Assembly (NCBI RefSeq): GCF_018413605.1
Contig: NZ_JAHCDN010000001.1
Span: 1,612,001-1,676,000 of the forward strand
DNA: 64,000 nt
Origin: Variovorax sp. PCZ-1
GTDB taxonomy: Bacteria; Pseudomonadota; Gammaproteobacteria; Burkholderiales; Burkholderiaceae_C
Direction of reading: 5' to 3'
Positions 52,014 through 60,539 of the stretch are shown one piece after another. The notes beneath the pieces are model-generated. The model was not told where the DNA came from and searched no databases. It saw only the letters and a program-made list of their open reading frames with translations. Made by a program: the position numbers and the translations under genes. Every line of letters begins with the position of its first letter. Within the stretch, counting starts at the first letter, position 1.

Positions 52014-53345
52014 ATGTTTGAATTTCCCCGCTTGCCTCGCAGCGCCATTTTTCTAGCGGCCAGCGCACTCGCGAGCGCAACGTATGCGCAAAGCCTCTCG
52101 GAGCTCTATCAAGCTGCCAGCACGTATGACGCCACCTACCAATCCGCCAAATCACAATACGAAGCGAATCTGGCACGCGCTGAGCAAGCCAAGGCTGGCC
52201 TCTTGCCCACAATCGGTGCGACGGCCAGTGTGAGTGGCACGAATGCCGATGTGATCAAGCCCGCGGCCAACGCCAATCGCACTTTTGGCTCTCAAAGCGC
52301 GGCCATCAACGCCAGCCAGCCTCTGTACCGCCCTGCCAACAGAGCCACAGCCGCACAAGGCGAGTTGCAAGCCACGCAAGCCAAGTCTGCCCTCATCACT
52401 GCTGAGCAAGATCTGATCGTGCGTGTCACTCAAGCTTATTTCGATGTGCTCGCCAGCCAAGACAGCCTCACCTTTGTCAAAGCACAGAAAACTGCAGTCG
52501 CCGAGCAACTTGCCGCAGCCAAACGCAATTTCGAGGTCGGCACCTCGACGATCACGGACACCCGTGAGGCGCAAGCTCGCTTCGACTTGGTGGTCGCGCA
52601 AGAAATCGCCGCTGAGAACGATTTGCGCGTTAAACGCATTGCCTTGGATCAGCTCGTGGGTAAATCCGGTGTGGCGCCCAAGCCGCTCGCCTTGCCTGCC
52701 AAACTGCCAGATGTCTTGCCAGCTGACGTGAACCTCTGGGTCAACCAAGCGCAAGAGCAGCACCCCAGTATCAAAGCTGCTGAGCTGGCAGTAGACATTG
52801 CCAAGCTCGAGACCACCAAAGCCCAAGCCGGTGAGAAGCCCACAGTTGACTTAACTGGCTCATATGGTTTGTCTTACAGCAGCGGCAGCGCATCCAGCCG
52901 AATCAACAGCGAAAGTCGTAACGCCACCATCGGTATCGCTCTGAATTACCCCCTCTTCAGCGGCTATGCCACACAAAACCGCATCAAGGAAACTCTGCAG
53001 CTGGAAGACAAAGCCCGAAACGACCTCGAGGCAGCCAAGCGCAGCATTTCCCAAGCCACACGCACCGCCTACTTCGGCGTGCTCTCCGGTCAAGGGCAAG
53101 TCAAAGCTCTAGAAGCAGCAGAGGCCAGCAGCCAAAGCGCCCTAGACGCCAACAAACTGGGCTATCAAGTTGGCGTGCGAATCAATATCGATGTTCTCAA
53201 CAGCCAATCCCAACTCTTCCAAACCAAACGTGATCTGGCAAAAGCACGTTATGACGTGTTGGTGGGAGGATTGAGACTGCGCCAAGCGAATGGCACATTG
53301 AAGGCTGAGGACTTGGGCGCAGTGAACGCACTGCTAGCGCGCTGA
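52014..53345 (+). CDS. tolC: TolC-family outer-membrane efflux protein
   Basis: A 443-residue protein with a signal peptide (LPRSAIFLAASALASATYAQ) and two OEP repeats forming the trimeric outer-membrane tunnel (LSELYQAASTYDATYQSAKS; GIALNYPLFSGYATQNRIKE; GYQVGVRINIDVLNSQSQLF). It follows the TolC subtype rather than the lipoprotein OprM subtype because no lipobox is present. The start at 52014 is placed after AAAGGA. It completes the efflux operon and is followed by a strong terminator. Confidence 0.94.
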   Translation: MFEFPRLPRSAIFLAASALASATYAQSLSELYQAASTYDATYQSAKSQYEANLARAEQAKAGLLPTIGATASVSGTNADVIKPAANANRTFGSQSAAINASQPLYRPANRATAAQGELQATQAKSALITAEQDLIVRVTQAYFDVLASQDSLTFVKAQKTAVAEQLAAAKRNFEVGTSTITDTREAQARFDLVVAQEIAAENDLRVKRIALDQLVGKSGVAPKPLALPAKLPDVLPADVNLWVNQAQEQHPSIKAAELAVDIAKLETTKAQAGEKPTVDLTGSYGLSYSSGSASSRINSESRNATIGIALNYPLFSGYATQNRIKETLQLEDKARNDLEAAKRSISQATRTAYFGVLSGQGQVKALEAAEASSQSALDANKLGYQVGVRINIDVLNSQSQLFQTKRDLAKARYDVLVGGLRLRQANGTLKAEDLGAVNALLAR

Positions 53346-53405
53346 CTCCATCGATCATGCGCCGGATATTGAATGGTCTTGCGCTCCTGCTCACCAGGAG
53401 AACAT

Positions 53406-53438
53406 AAAAAAAGGACAAAGCACTGCTTTGTCCTTTTT
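53406..53438. terminator. Bidirectional terminator between tolC and infC
   Basis: AAAGGACAAAG pairs with CTTTGTCCTTT around a short CACTG loop, with A-run on the left and T-run on the right, so it can stop both converging transcripts. Confidence 0.93.
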
Positions 53439-53457
53439 GATTGGCGCTGAAGATTGC

Positions 53458-54096
53458 TCAGGCCGATGGTGCCGAATTGTCTGCAGGAGCCGCAGCAGGT
53501 TTTGCAGAAGCTTTCTTGCGGTTAGGAGCAATCATCATGATCATCTGCTTGCCTTCAAGCTTAGGCATGCTTTCTACGGTAATCAGCTCGCCCAGATCAG
53601 ATTTGATCCGCTCCAGCTGAGCCATACCCAGCTCTTGGTGCGTGATTTCGCGACCACGGAACCGCAGGGTGACTTTGACCTTGTCGCCTTCTTCCAAGAA
53701 GCGCTTGATATTGCGCATTTTCACTTGGTAGTCGCCTTCGTCAGTGCCGGGGCGCAGCTTGATTTCTTTAACTTCAATCACCGTTTGCTTGGCCTTGGCT
53801 TCCGCCTCACGCTTTTGCTCTTGGTATTTGAATTTGCCGTAATCGATCAGGCGCACCACGGGCGGCGAAGCGGTCGCAACGGTTTCCACCACATCTACGT
53901 CAAAATCGGCGGCAGCGCGCATGGCTTCTTGCATGCTCATCACGCCCATTTGCTCGCCATCAGGGCCAATCACGCGCACTTCAGGCGCCATGATTTCGCG
54001 GTTTAAACGGTGTTTGCGCTCTTCACGAGAGTAGCGCGAGGGGCGCGGCGGGCGCGGTGGCCGAATAATGGGCGGCCGGTACGGTGCGGTAGCGAT
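53458..54096 (-). CDS. infC: Translation initiation factor IF-3, probable AUC start
   Basis: A protein of about 212 residues. IF-3 binds the 30S subunit and checks the start codon. The core is clear: [21 protein letters not shown] and [37 protein letters not shown]. The usual ATG at 53991 would cut off the conserved RHRLNREI-type lead-in, so the start must be upstream. AGGA lies eight bases before an ATC at 54096 that opens the same frame ([11 protein letters not shown]...). A rare start codon fits the known self-control of infC by IF-3 in E. coli (AUU). thrS is not upstream and rpmI-rplT are not downstream. Confidence 0.9.
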   Translation of the reverse strand: MATAPYRPPIIRPPRPPRPSRYSREERKHRLNREIMAPEVRVIGPDGEQMGVMSMQEAMRAAADFDVDVVETVATASPPVVRLIDYGKFKYQEQKREAEAKAKQTVIEVKEIKLRPGTDEGDYQVKMRNIKRFLEEGDKVKVTLRFRGREITHQELGMAQLERIKSDLGELITVESMPKLEGKQMIMMIAPNRKKASAKPAAAPADNSAPSA

Positions 54097-54285
54097 GGTG
54101 AAATTCCTATAAAAGTGAGTCTGTCCCGTGGCCTGGCGCTTTGGAGCTGAAGGGGGCTGGGCAGTTTCTTTGCAGAATGTTCAACCTGTATCGCTCCTAA
54201 AGGGTTTGGCCGGGGGTGATATCCGTTTGACGCGGATTACTGTATTTTAAGGCTTATTGGCGAATTGGGAAGATAGGAGCAAGCC
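54097..54285. other. infC leader/promoter region
   Basis: About 190 bases with no gene, between infC and the pseudouridine synthase. It holds the ribosome-binding site for infC (AGGA at 54105-54108 on the minus strand) and AT-rich DNA (TTAAAATACAG) near 54245 that may carry the promoter. Confidence 0.5.
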
Positions 54286-55215
54286 CTAATCCGAATTAGG
54301 CGGCCAGCCAAGCTGTATTTGGCTGCAAAACTCGTGGTTTTTACTGGTGACTGGATCGGTAAATGCCAAGCATTTGGCCAGTAATTGCAAGGGATGATCG
54401 TAATCAGCTTGCGCTGTCTCAGGCGTCAGCGTGGGGTAAATGCCGTCTCCTCTAATCGAAAGCCCGAGTGCATTCATATGAACACGCAGTTGATGCCGTT
54501 TCCCCGAAATCGGACGCAGCTGATAACGGGCGTACTCACCCAAACCTTCTATCAAATCGATATGCGTCTCTGAATTGGGTTCACCAGGTATTTCTACCAT
54601 TTGCATGAAGGAATCTGGCGAGCTGACCAGGCGCGTTTTGCGAATCAGCGGGAAATCGATGTGCCTTGAATACGGCGCAATACATTCGTATATTTTGCGC
54701 AGTTGTCGCTCACGAAACATCGCTGCATAGGCATCACGCTCTTGCACGCGGATACAAAACATCACCAAGCCAGCGGTGTCTCGATCGATACGGTGCATCG
54801 GCGTGAGATCAGTCAAGCCAGTTCGTTTTTTCAAGCGAACGAGCAGTGTCTCTTGCACATACCCGCCAGTAGGTGTCACGGGCAGGAAATGCGGTTTGTC
54901 TGCCACCAAAATGTGATCGTCTTGATAAATGATCTGTTCATCAAACGGGATACGAGGCTCGATACCGGCATCTCGCCAATAGTGAATGCGTTGGCCTGTT
55001 AAATATGGAGCATCGATTGCCAATGCTTGGCCATCATCATCTACCACCAAGCCATTTTTCAGACGCTTTTCCCAGTCTAAGCGGCGTGAATTGTGCGCAG
55101 AGTGCTCTAAAAATGAGAGCAGCGAGTCAGGAGAAAAATCTAATGCAGATAAAGGCGGCAGCACCATCGTGCTCGCACTCACCCCATCACGTGTAGGCAA
55201 ACGAGCTTTACTCAC
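54286..55215 (-). CDS. RluA-family pseudouridine synthase
   Basis: A 309-residue pseudouridine synthase. The catalytic motif appears as MHRIDRDTAGLVMF (family HRLDxxTSG) with the Asp present, after the conserved lead DDHILVADKPHFLPVTPTGG. It changes uridines in rRNA or tRNA to pseudouridine. Which site it acts on is not clear. It overlaps the next upstream gene (trhO) by eight bases, so both are co-transcribed RNA-modifying enzymes. Confidence 0.9.
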   Translation of the reverse strand: MSKARLPTRDGVSASTMVLPPLSALDFSPDSLLSFLEHSAHNSRRLDWEKRLKNGLVVDDDGQALAIDAPYLTGQRIHYWRDAGIEPRIPFDEQIIYQDDHILVADKPHFLPVTPTGGYVQETLLVRLKKRTGLTDLTPMHRIDRDTAGLVMFCIRVQERDAYAAMFRERQLRKIYECIAPYSRHIDFPLIRKTRLVSSPDSFMQMVEIPGEPNSETHIDLIEGLGEYARYQLRPISGKRHQLRVHMNALGLSIRGDGIYPTLTPETAQADYDHPLQLLAKCLAFTDPVTSKNHEFCSQIQLGWPPNSD

Positions 55216-56065
55216 CGTCCAAACGCTTCGCGCGATTCAAGCGCCAGCGCGCATCTTCAGCCTGTGCCGCATCGAGCAAATCTTGCTCGCTATACACGTC
55301 ATCTACCGAGGTTTCAGTCTCTTGCAACTTGGTATCTAGCGCCACGCGGTTATCAAACACGAAGCATTCGCCTTGCCAATCTTTTTCCGCATCCGGCATT
55401 TCTTTGAAGTAATTCAAAATCCCGCCCTCAAGCTGGGCAACTTTCAGCCCCATATCTTGCATCCACACACTGCTCTTCTCGCAGCGGATACCGCCAGTGC
55501 AGTACATCGCGACTGTTTTGCCCTGCTCTTTCCACTCTTGCGCATGCGCTTTCACATACTCAGGAAAATCGCGGAAATTCACTACGCCAGGATCAATTGC
55601 GCCTTCAAAGCGACCCAGCCGCCATTCAAAGCTGTTGCGGTTGTCTAGCAACACCACGTCTGGCCGCTTGATCAGCTCGCGCCATTCGCGTGGCGGCACA
55701 TCATTGGCATGAATCTCATCAATCCGCCCCGGCGCATCCACGCCCTCGACACCAAGGGGCACAATCTCACGCTTCAAATGCACCTTCATCCGCTTGAAAG
55801 GCTGCGTCAAACAAGCCGTGCGCTTAAACACCATGCCTTTGAAGAGGCCCGCAAGAACGGGATCGTGTTCAACATCGGCTTGAACTGCTGCTTCGTAAGC
55901 GTCAAGTTGTTCAGCTGTTCCAGCCAGCATGCCATTGATACCCTCTTGCGCTATCAAAATGCTTCCTAGGGAATCTTTTGTGAGCTCACGCAGGCGCTCC
56001 ACAACCGCCTCAGGTTTGGCGATGTAGACGAATTTGTAGAAGGCGATATGAAAAAGATCAGACAT
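55208..56065 (-). CDS. trhO: tRNA uridine(34) hydroxylase, rhodanese-like
   Basis: A 285-residue TrhO/YceA protein that makes 5-hydroxyuridine at position 34 of tRNAs. The N-terminal ferredoxin-like part (HIAFYKFVYIAKPEAVVERL) is followed by a rhodanese domain with active Cys in MYCTGGIRCEKSSVWMQ. Length is a little below E. coli YceA. Overlap with the pseudouridine synthase gene suggests one operon. Confidence 0.93.
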   Translation of the reverse strand: MSDLFHIAFYKFVYIAKPEAVVERLRELTKDSLGSILIAQEGINGMLAGTAEQLDAYEAAVQADVEHDPVLAGLFKGMVFKRTACLTQPFKRMKVHLKREIVPLGVEGVDAPGRIDEIHANDVPPREWRELIKRPDVVLLDNRNSFEWRLGRFEGAIDPGVVNFRDFPEYVKAHAQEWKEQGKTVAMYCTGGIRCEKSSVWMQDMGLKVAQLEGGILNYFKEMPDAEKDWQGECFVFDNRVALDTKLQETETSVDDVYSEQDLLDAAQAEDARWRLNRAKRLDGE

Positions 56066-56132
56066 ACGAAGCGCATTATCCCAGACCTGAAAGCAAGGTC
56101 TTCGATCTGGTTTTTAAAGCGTTTTAGGCATC

Positions 56133-56177
56133 TCGACGGCGTAGAATATGCGCGAGCAGCTATCAAATCAGGAGTAG
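56133..56177 (+). repeat. Dispersed element A, copy 15
   Basis: Plus copy, CGACGGCGTAGAATATGCGC then GAGCAGCTATCAAATCAGG, between trhO and the thioesterase gene. Confidence 0.85.
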
Positions 56178-56183
56178 TTAAGC

Positions 56184-56606
56184 CTAGAGCGAGACTTGCG
56201 CCTTCATCCAATCCGGCAGCGCAGCCGCCTTCTGCAGCGGAAAATTCACCCAAATCGTCGTCGCGCCACCCGCCGCGTAAATCACACCGGGCTCGTCTGC
56301 GCGCTCCATCGTGCCCCAGGTTTCAAACGTGGTGCGCTGAGGGTCGCTGGCATACATTTTCACTAGCACATCGCCCGGATAGACCAGCTGCTTGTAGAAA
56401 TTGCAAAATGCATTCACGATCACGGGGCCTTCGCCAGCCGGATCCGGCTGACAGCCAATCGAGCGCATCCATTCGATGCGCACCGTCTCGAGATAGCGAA
56501 AGTAAAGCGTGTTGTTCACATGCCCCATCGCATCCATATCACCCCAGCGCATAGGAATGCGCATTTCATAGACCAGTTTCTTGAGCTCGGGAATCTCGTA
56601 TTTCAT
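56184..56606 (-). CDS. Acyl-CoA thioesterase, 4-hydroxybenzoyl-CoA thioesterase-like
   Basis: A 140-residue hot-dog thioesterase. The catalytic Asp is in MRWGDMDAMGHVNNTLYFRY near residue 18. Such proteins release CoA from acyl-CoA; the exact acyl group is unknown. The gene is flanked by element A on its downstream side and is divergent from the PhyH gene. Confidence 0.88.
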   Translation of the reverse strand: MKYEIPELKKLVYEMRIPMRWGDMDAMGHVNNTLYFRYLETVRIEWMRSIGCQPDPAGEGPVIVNAFCNFYKQLVYPGDVLVKMYASDPQRTTFETWGTMERADEPGVIYAAGGATTIWVNFPLQKAAALPDWMKAQVSL

Positions 56607-56676
56607 GTTGCATTATCGCCATTGCTGCGCCGATAATATAGTTGTGAATATTAGTTTTTTCTTTCCTTGGCACTGG

Positions 56677-57690
56677 ATGGCTCTGTTGACCAGTGCCAAG
56701 AATTTCCGAGACAACCCAGTTATTGGTAGTCCAGCACTTAATCGCCGTGGTTTGCACCTATGGCGCAAGCGGTGGGCACATTCTTTGGCTGCGCGCCGTA
56801 GGCGCAAATTGGGAGTCATGCTACCGCTTGAATTAAAACAATCGTGTGATCGAGATGGCATGATCAAGATTGCAGATTTTTTAAGTCCTCAGCAATGGCA
56901 AAGCTTACTGCAAGAAGTCCACGATCACACCTTGCCGATGCTGGAAATGGCACAACCCCCCGCTCTCACACGTCGAGCGTATCTTGATGCGGTAAGTTGC
57001 AAAAATATGCCTGTAACAACTGCACTTTTGACGCACCCCCTGCTTCATCATTTGATGCAATATATAGCCGGCTATCCGGGGCAGGCTGTGATTGCGTTGC
57101 AGTGTATTCATAGCGATGCGCCCACTACAGATGCATCAGATCCACAAACTATGTGGCATACCGATACTTTCCACAGCACTGCAAAGGCTTGGTTGCTTTT
57201 GCATGATTTGGCTGCCGATCAAGGCCCATTCGCCTACATTCCTGGCACACACAAGCTTACGCTTGAAAGACAAACTTGGGAACAATCTCAGAGTGTCATG
57301 GCAAGCCGGCATTCTGTACCTATGCATGCTAAGGGATCGTGGCGCGCCAGCGAGCAAGAACTGTCTGCAATGGGTTACGCGCAAACATTTACTGCAGCTC
57401 TACCCGCCAACACCTTGATCGTTGCAGATACAGGAGGATTCCACAGACGCACGCCTTGTGTGCGCCCTACTGCACGTGTCGAAATTTATCTGAGCCTACG
57501 CCGCACACCATTCTTCGCTGGCTTGTTTCCGAGCTTGTTATCACTGCCATGGATAAAGAAAACTTGGGCACGCAAATACACACAGTTGAGTCACTCTATG
57601 CATCGCCACGGCTTCAAGGTCTGGACACCTGCACCCGATTTTGGATTACTAGCATCAGAAAAACAATTGATCGAACGGAACCTGCGCTAA
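56677..57690 (+). CDS. Phytanoyl-CoA dioxygenase (PhyH) family protein
   Basis: A protein of about 337 residues of the Fe(II)/2-oxoglutarate oxygenase fold. Iron ligands are likely the His and Asp of MWHTDTFHS and the later His of GGFHRRTPCVRP, with Arg nearby for 2-oxoglutarate. Members hydroxylate many small molecules, so the substrate cannot be named. No clear ribosome-binding site is visible: 56677 is an ATG, and a GTG at 56644 would add eleven residues. The gene is less C-rich than neighbours. It converges on the DUF805 gene. Confidence 0.8.
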   Translation: MALLTSAKNFRDNPVIGSPALNRRGLHLWRKRWAHSLAARRRRKLGVMLPLELKQSCDRDGMIKIADFLSPQQWQSLLQEVHDHTLPMLEMAQPPALTRRAYLDAVSCKNMPVTTALLTHPLLHHLMQYIAGYPGQAVIALQCIHSDAPTTDASDPQTMWHTDTFHSTAKAWLLLHDLAADQGPFAYIPGTHKLTLERQTWEQSQSVMASRHSVPMHAKGSWRASEQELSAMGYAQTFTAALPANTLIVADTGGFHRRTPCVRPTARVEIYLSLRRTPFFAGLFPSLLSLPWIKKTWARKYTQLSHSMHRHGFKVWTPAPDFGLLASEKQLIERNLR

Positions 57691-57697
57691 GCAACCC

Positions 57698-58033
57698 TCA
57701 AACCGCAGGAGGCGCGCCCCAGTTATTGCTTTCGGTTTGGCTGGGTTGCACGGCCCAATAAATCGCAATGATCCAGCCGATGAAAGGCAGCACCCAAATC
57801 AACACCCACCATCCGCTCTTGCCGATATCATGAAAGCGACGCACAGCAACACCCAGAGCAGGCAGCAGCAATGCTAAAGAGGCCAAGCTAGCCAGCAAAG
57901 ACATCACGAAGCTCAGAACCACCACCGTCAAGAACTGAAACAGAGAAAACCACCAAAATTCAGATCGGCTAGCGCGACCATCGAAATCCACATATTTGGT
58001 TAGGCAAGTAACGATTGCTGTTTTGAAATCCAT
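57698..58033 (-). CDS. DUF805 membrane protein
   Basis: A 111-residue small membrane protein with the DUF805 pattern: FDGRASRSEFWWFSLFQFL near residue 16, two or three membrane helices, then VAVRRFHDIGKSGWWVLIWV. Function of the family is unknown. The start at 58033 follows GAGGAGTATCACT. A longer frame adds eleven residues without a site. Confidence 0.88.
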   Translation of the reverse strand: MDFKTAIVTCLTKYVDFDGRASRSEFWWFSLFQFLTVVVLSFVMSLLASLASLALLLPALGVAVRRFHDIGKSGWWVLIWVLPFIGWIIAIYWAVQPSQTESNNWGAPPAV

Positions 58034-58072
58034 AGTGATACTCCTCGTTTGTGATTTAAAAGTCACTTGATC

Positions 58073-58975
58073 TTAACGGTGCGCGCGGATGCTGGCAAGG
58101 ATACCTGCCACGAAAAGCGCTGTAGCGATCCACTGCATGGCACTCGGCCATTGCCCATCCCACATGAATGAGTAAATCAACGCAAAAATCGTCTCGCTCA
58201 CGATGAGCTGGCCGCATAGGCTCGCTGAAAGGCGCTGGCTGGCGATGTTCCACAGAATGGTGGCGATCCACGCTGAACCAATACCAGTTGCTACTGAAAG
58301 CATAGCTGCTAGCGCAATCTCCTTGCTGGCGAGAAGCACTTTTGGCTCTGAACCCGCAATAAACCAGAGAACGAGCGCGCCCAAGCCTGTGGCAACACCC
58401 AGCCAATTCGCCCATGTGGTGGCGCTCACCTCAGGATGGTCTTTGAGCCATTTGGCGTTCATCAAACCGAAAGCTGTCCAGCAGGCCATGGAAGCGAGAG
58501 AGTAAGCCACGCCGCGCCAGAAGTGAGGATGTTCGTTGGCAGCGCCCGTGCTCGTACCCGCGTCGTGCGAGGCCGTCATCATGAGCGCCAAGCCACAGCC
58601 AGTGAGGATCAAACCGGGGATGAGTGATTTCCAAGTCAAGCCAGCAGGTTTGCCCAAAATCATCATCCACAACGGAATCGTGCCGATGATGAGGCTGGGC
58701 ACTTCAGTGCCAGCGTCTTGAATGCCATAGACCAAGAGCAAGTAGTAGCCCGTGAAGCCTAGGACGCTCAGCAAGACTGCAGAGCGAGCCTGCACCCAAG
58801 TCGGCCATGGCTTGTTTTTCGCCAGCATGATCAAAGCGAAAGCCAGAATGCCGTAAGAGACAAAACGCCCCGCTGTGAAATCCACACCACTGATGCTCGG
58901 CACCATGCGCGGCGCAACGAAGACCAAGCCCCAGAGAGCGCCAGCCATGAGGCCTGCGAATATACCAATGCCCAT
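58073..58975 (-). CDS. EamA/DMT-family transporter
   Basis: A 300-residue protein with ten hydrophobic segments in two EamA repeats (GLMAGALWGLVFVAPRMVPS at the start; VAYSLASMACWTAFGLMNAK in the second half). Likely exports a small metabolite. Element A is read in frame near residues 215-228 (SKEIALAAMLSVAT), inside a membrane segment. It lies five bases after the LysE-type gene on the same strand. Confidence 0.9.
   Translation of the reverse strand: MGIGIFAGLMAGALWGLVFVAPRMVPSISGVDFTAGRFVSYGILAFALIMLAKNKPWPTWVQARSAVLLSVLGFTGYYLLLVYGIQDAGTEVPSLIIGTIPLWMMILGKPAGLTWKSLIPGLILTGCGLALMMTASHDAGTSTGAANEHPHFWRGVAYSLASMACWTAFGLMNAKWLKDHPEVSATTWANWLGVATGLGALVLWFIAGSEPKVLLASKEIALAAMLSVATGIGSAWIATILWNIASQRLSASLCGQLIVSETIFALIYSFMWDGQWPSAMQWIATALFVAGILASIRAHR
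58290..58333 (-). repeat. Dispersed element A, copy 16 (inside the EamA gene)
   Basis: Divergent copy of the GCTGCTRGCGC sub-type: GCTACTGAAAGCATAGCTGC then TAGCGCAATCTCCTTGCTGG. It is the same orientation as 47609-47650. Confidence 0.65.
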
Positions 58976-58980
58976 GCCGA

Positions 58981-59637
58981 TCAGTGTGCGTGGTGTGCCG
59001 TACTGATCAAGCGAGCGGCTAACAATCCCATCACGCCAGCTGCAATGCGATCAATCGCCTTTTTGCCGCGCATGTAGGCTGCGCGTGGCGCTGGCGACGA
59101 GAGCACGAGCACGACGATGGCATACCAAGCAAACTCCATCACAAACACGCCAGCAGCCACCATCACCGAGCCCGTGAGCGGGAACTGGGCTGGCAACAAC
59201 GCAGCAAACACGCTGCCATACACCACGGCCGCTTTGGGATTGCTGATCTGCGTGATCAGACCCAAACGAAATGAAGCCCAATATTGAGCCTTACGCGCGC
59301 TGCTTGCTTCAGAGGAGAGGCTGCCGATATCCAGCGGCTGCGGCGCAGATCTCCAAATCTGCCAAGCCAGCCATGCCAAATACAGCCCGCCCAGCACTTT
59401 GAGCAGCATGTACAGCGCTGGCACAGCATGCAAAACGGCACTCAAGCCTGCCAAACAAAGAGCTGCAATCAAGGTTGCACCCAGCCCCAAACCCAGCGAG
59501 ACCATCAACCCATCATCTCGCGATTTCGCAACCGCAGTGCGAGCAGCCATCACAAAACTCGGGCCGGGGCTAAGCACGCCTGCCAGTAAAGCCAGCAAGA
59601 TCAAGCCAACTGAAGTGAGATAAGAAGGGAATTCCAT
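58981..59637 (-). CDS. LysE/RhtB-family amino-acid exporter
   Basis: A 218-residue membrane protein with six hydrophobic segments and the family pattern LSPGPSFVMAARTAVAKSRD near residue 23, then GLGLGATLIAALCLAGLS. LysE proteins export amino acids such as lysine, threonine or homoserine lactone; substrate not known. The ATG at 59637 follows AAAGG by nine bases; a TTG at 59646 is possible. It sits between the SDR and EamA genes in one strand run. Confidence 0.9.
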   Translation of the reverse strand: MEFPSYLTSVGLILLALLAGVLSPGPSFVMAARTAVAKSRDDGLMVSLGLGLGATLIAALCLAGLSAVLHAVPALYMLLKVLGGLYLAWLAWQIWRSAPQPLDIGSLSSEASSARKAQYWASFRLGLITQISNPKAAVVYGSVFAALLPAQFPLTGSVMVAAGVFVMEFAWYAIVVLVLSSPAPRAAYMRGKKAIDRIAAGVMGLLAARLISTAHHAH

Positions 59638-59649
59638 GCCGCTCAACCT

Positions 59650-60432
59650 TTAAACACCAAAGCCATCATCCGCAGCAATCACCGCGCCATTGATGAAATC
59701 GCTCTCCCTCGAACACAGCATCACCAGCAAAGCGTCCAGATCAGAGGCCTTGCCCACGCGCTTACGCGGCAGCATTTGCACCAGTTTTTGACCTTGCTCG
59801 GTTTGCCAATGATGGTGGTTGATTTCGGTATCGATGTAGCCAGGGCAAATAGCATTCACATTGATGCCGTATTTGCCCCACTCTACCGCCATGGCTTTCG
59901 TCATGTGCACCACGGCGGCTTTACTCATGCAATACACACCGATTTGCGGCAACACCTTTAAGCCTGCCATGGAGGCGATATTGACGATGCGCCCGCCTGT
60001 GTACGTGCCCGGCGCGGCGCCTTTCGCGCGAGCCAGCATGCGCTTGCCCACCTCTTGCGCGACGAAGAAAGAGCCGCGTGTGTTGGTGTTGAAGATGAAG
60101 TCGTAGTCTTCTTCTTTGACATCAGTGAGCTTTTGAGTTGTTGATACGCCGGAGTTGTTGATCAGGATATCAATCGGCCCCACTTCCGTCTCCGCATGCG
60201 CCACGGCAGATTTGATGCTCACGGTATCCGTCACGTCCAACGCCACCACATGCGCGCTGCCGCCTTCGGCTTCAATCTCAGCGCGCAGCTCTTTGAGCTT
60301 GTCGATGCGGCGGCTAGCGAGCACGACGGCTGCGCCAGCTTTAGCCAGCGTTTTGGCGAATTGCGTGCCGAGGCCGCTGGATGCGCCCGTCACCAAAGCG
60401 ACGCGGCCAGAGAGATCAAGTTCGTACGCCAT
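59650..60432 (-). CDS. Short-chain dehydrogenase/reductase
   Basis: A 260-residue SDR with the NAD(P) motif TGASSGLG at residues 15-22, NNSG, catalytic Ser and the YCMSK Tyr/Lys pair, and ICPGYIDTEINHHHW afterwards. The pattern is that of the FabG-like or glucose-dehydrogenase-like class; an acyl-CoA substrate is likely because ETF-QO lies next to it. Element A lies just upstream of its start on the promoter side. Substrate not determined. Confidence 0.9.
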   Translation of the reverse strand: MAYELDLSGRVALVTGASSGLGTQFAKTLAKAGAAVVLASRRIDKLKELRAEIEAEGGSAHVVALDVTDTVSIKSAVAHAETEVGPIDILINNSGVSTTQKLTDVKEEDYDFIFNTNTRGSFFVAQEVGKRMLARAKGAAPGTYTGGRIVNIASMAGLKVLPQIGVYCMSKAAVVHMTKAMAVEWGKYGINVNAICPGYIDTEINHHHWQTEQGQKLVQMLPRKRVGKASDLDALLVMLCSRESDFINGAVIAADDGFGV

Positions 60433-60447
60433 TTAGAGAGTCCTCTT

Positions 60448-60482
60448 CAATTGATAGCAGCTTGCGCAGGGAAATATGCCCT
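60448..60482 (-). repeat. Dispersed element A, copy 17 (partial)
   Basis: Partial, degraded copy: CAATTGATAGCAGCTTGCGC then AGGGAAATATGCC, between the divergent SDR and ETF-QO genes. Confidence 0.55.
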
Positions 60483-60539
60483 GCACGGCCTAAAATCCGA
60501 TGCAATCATTATCAACGACGAATTTGAAGGCAACACGTC

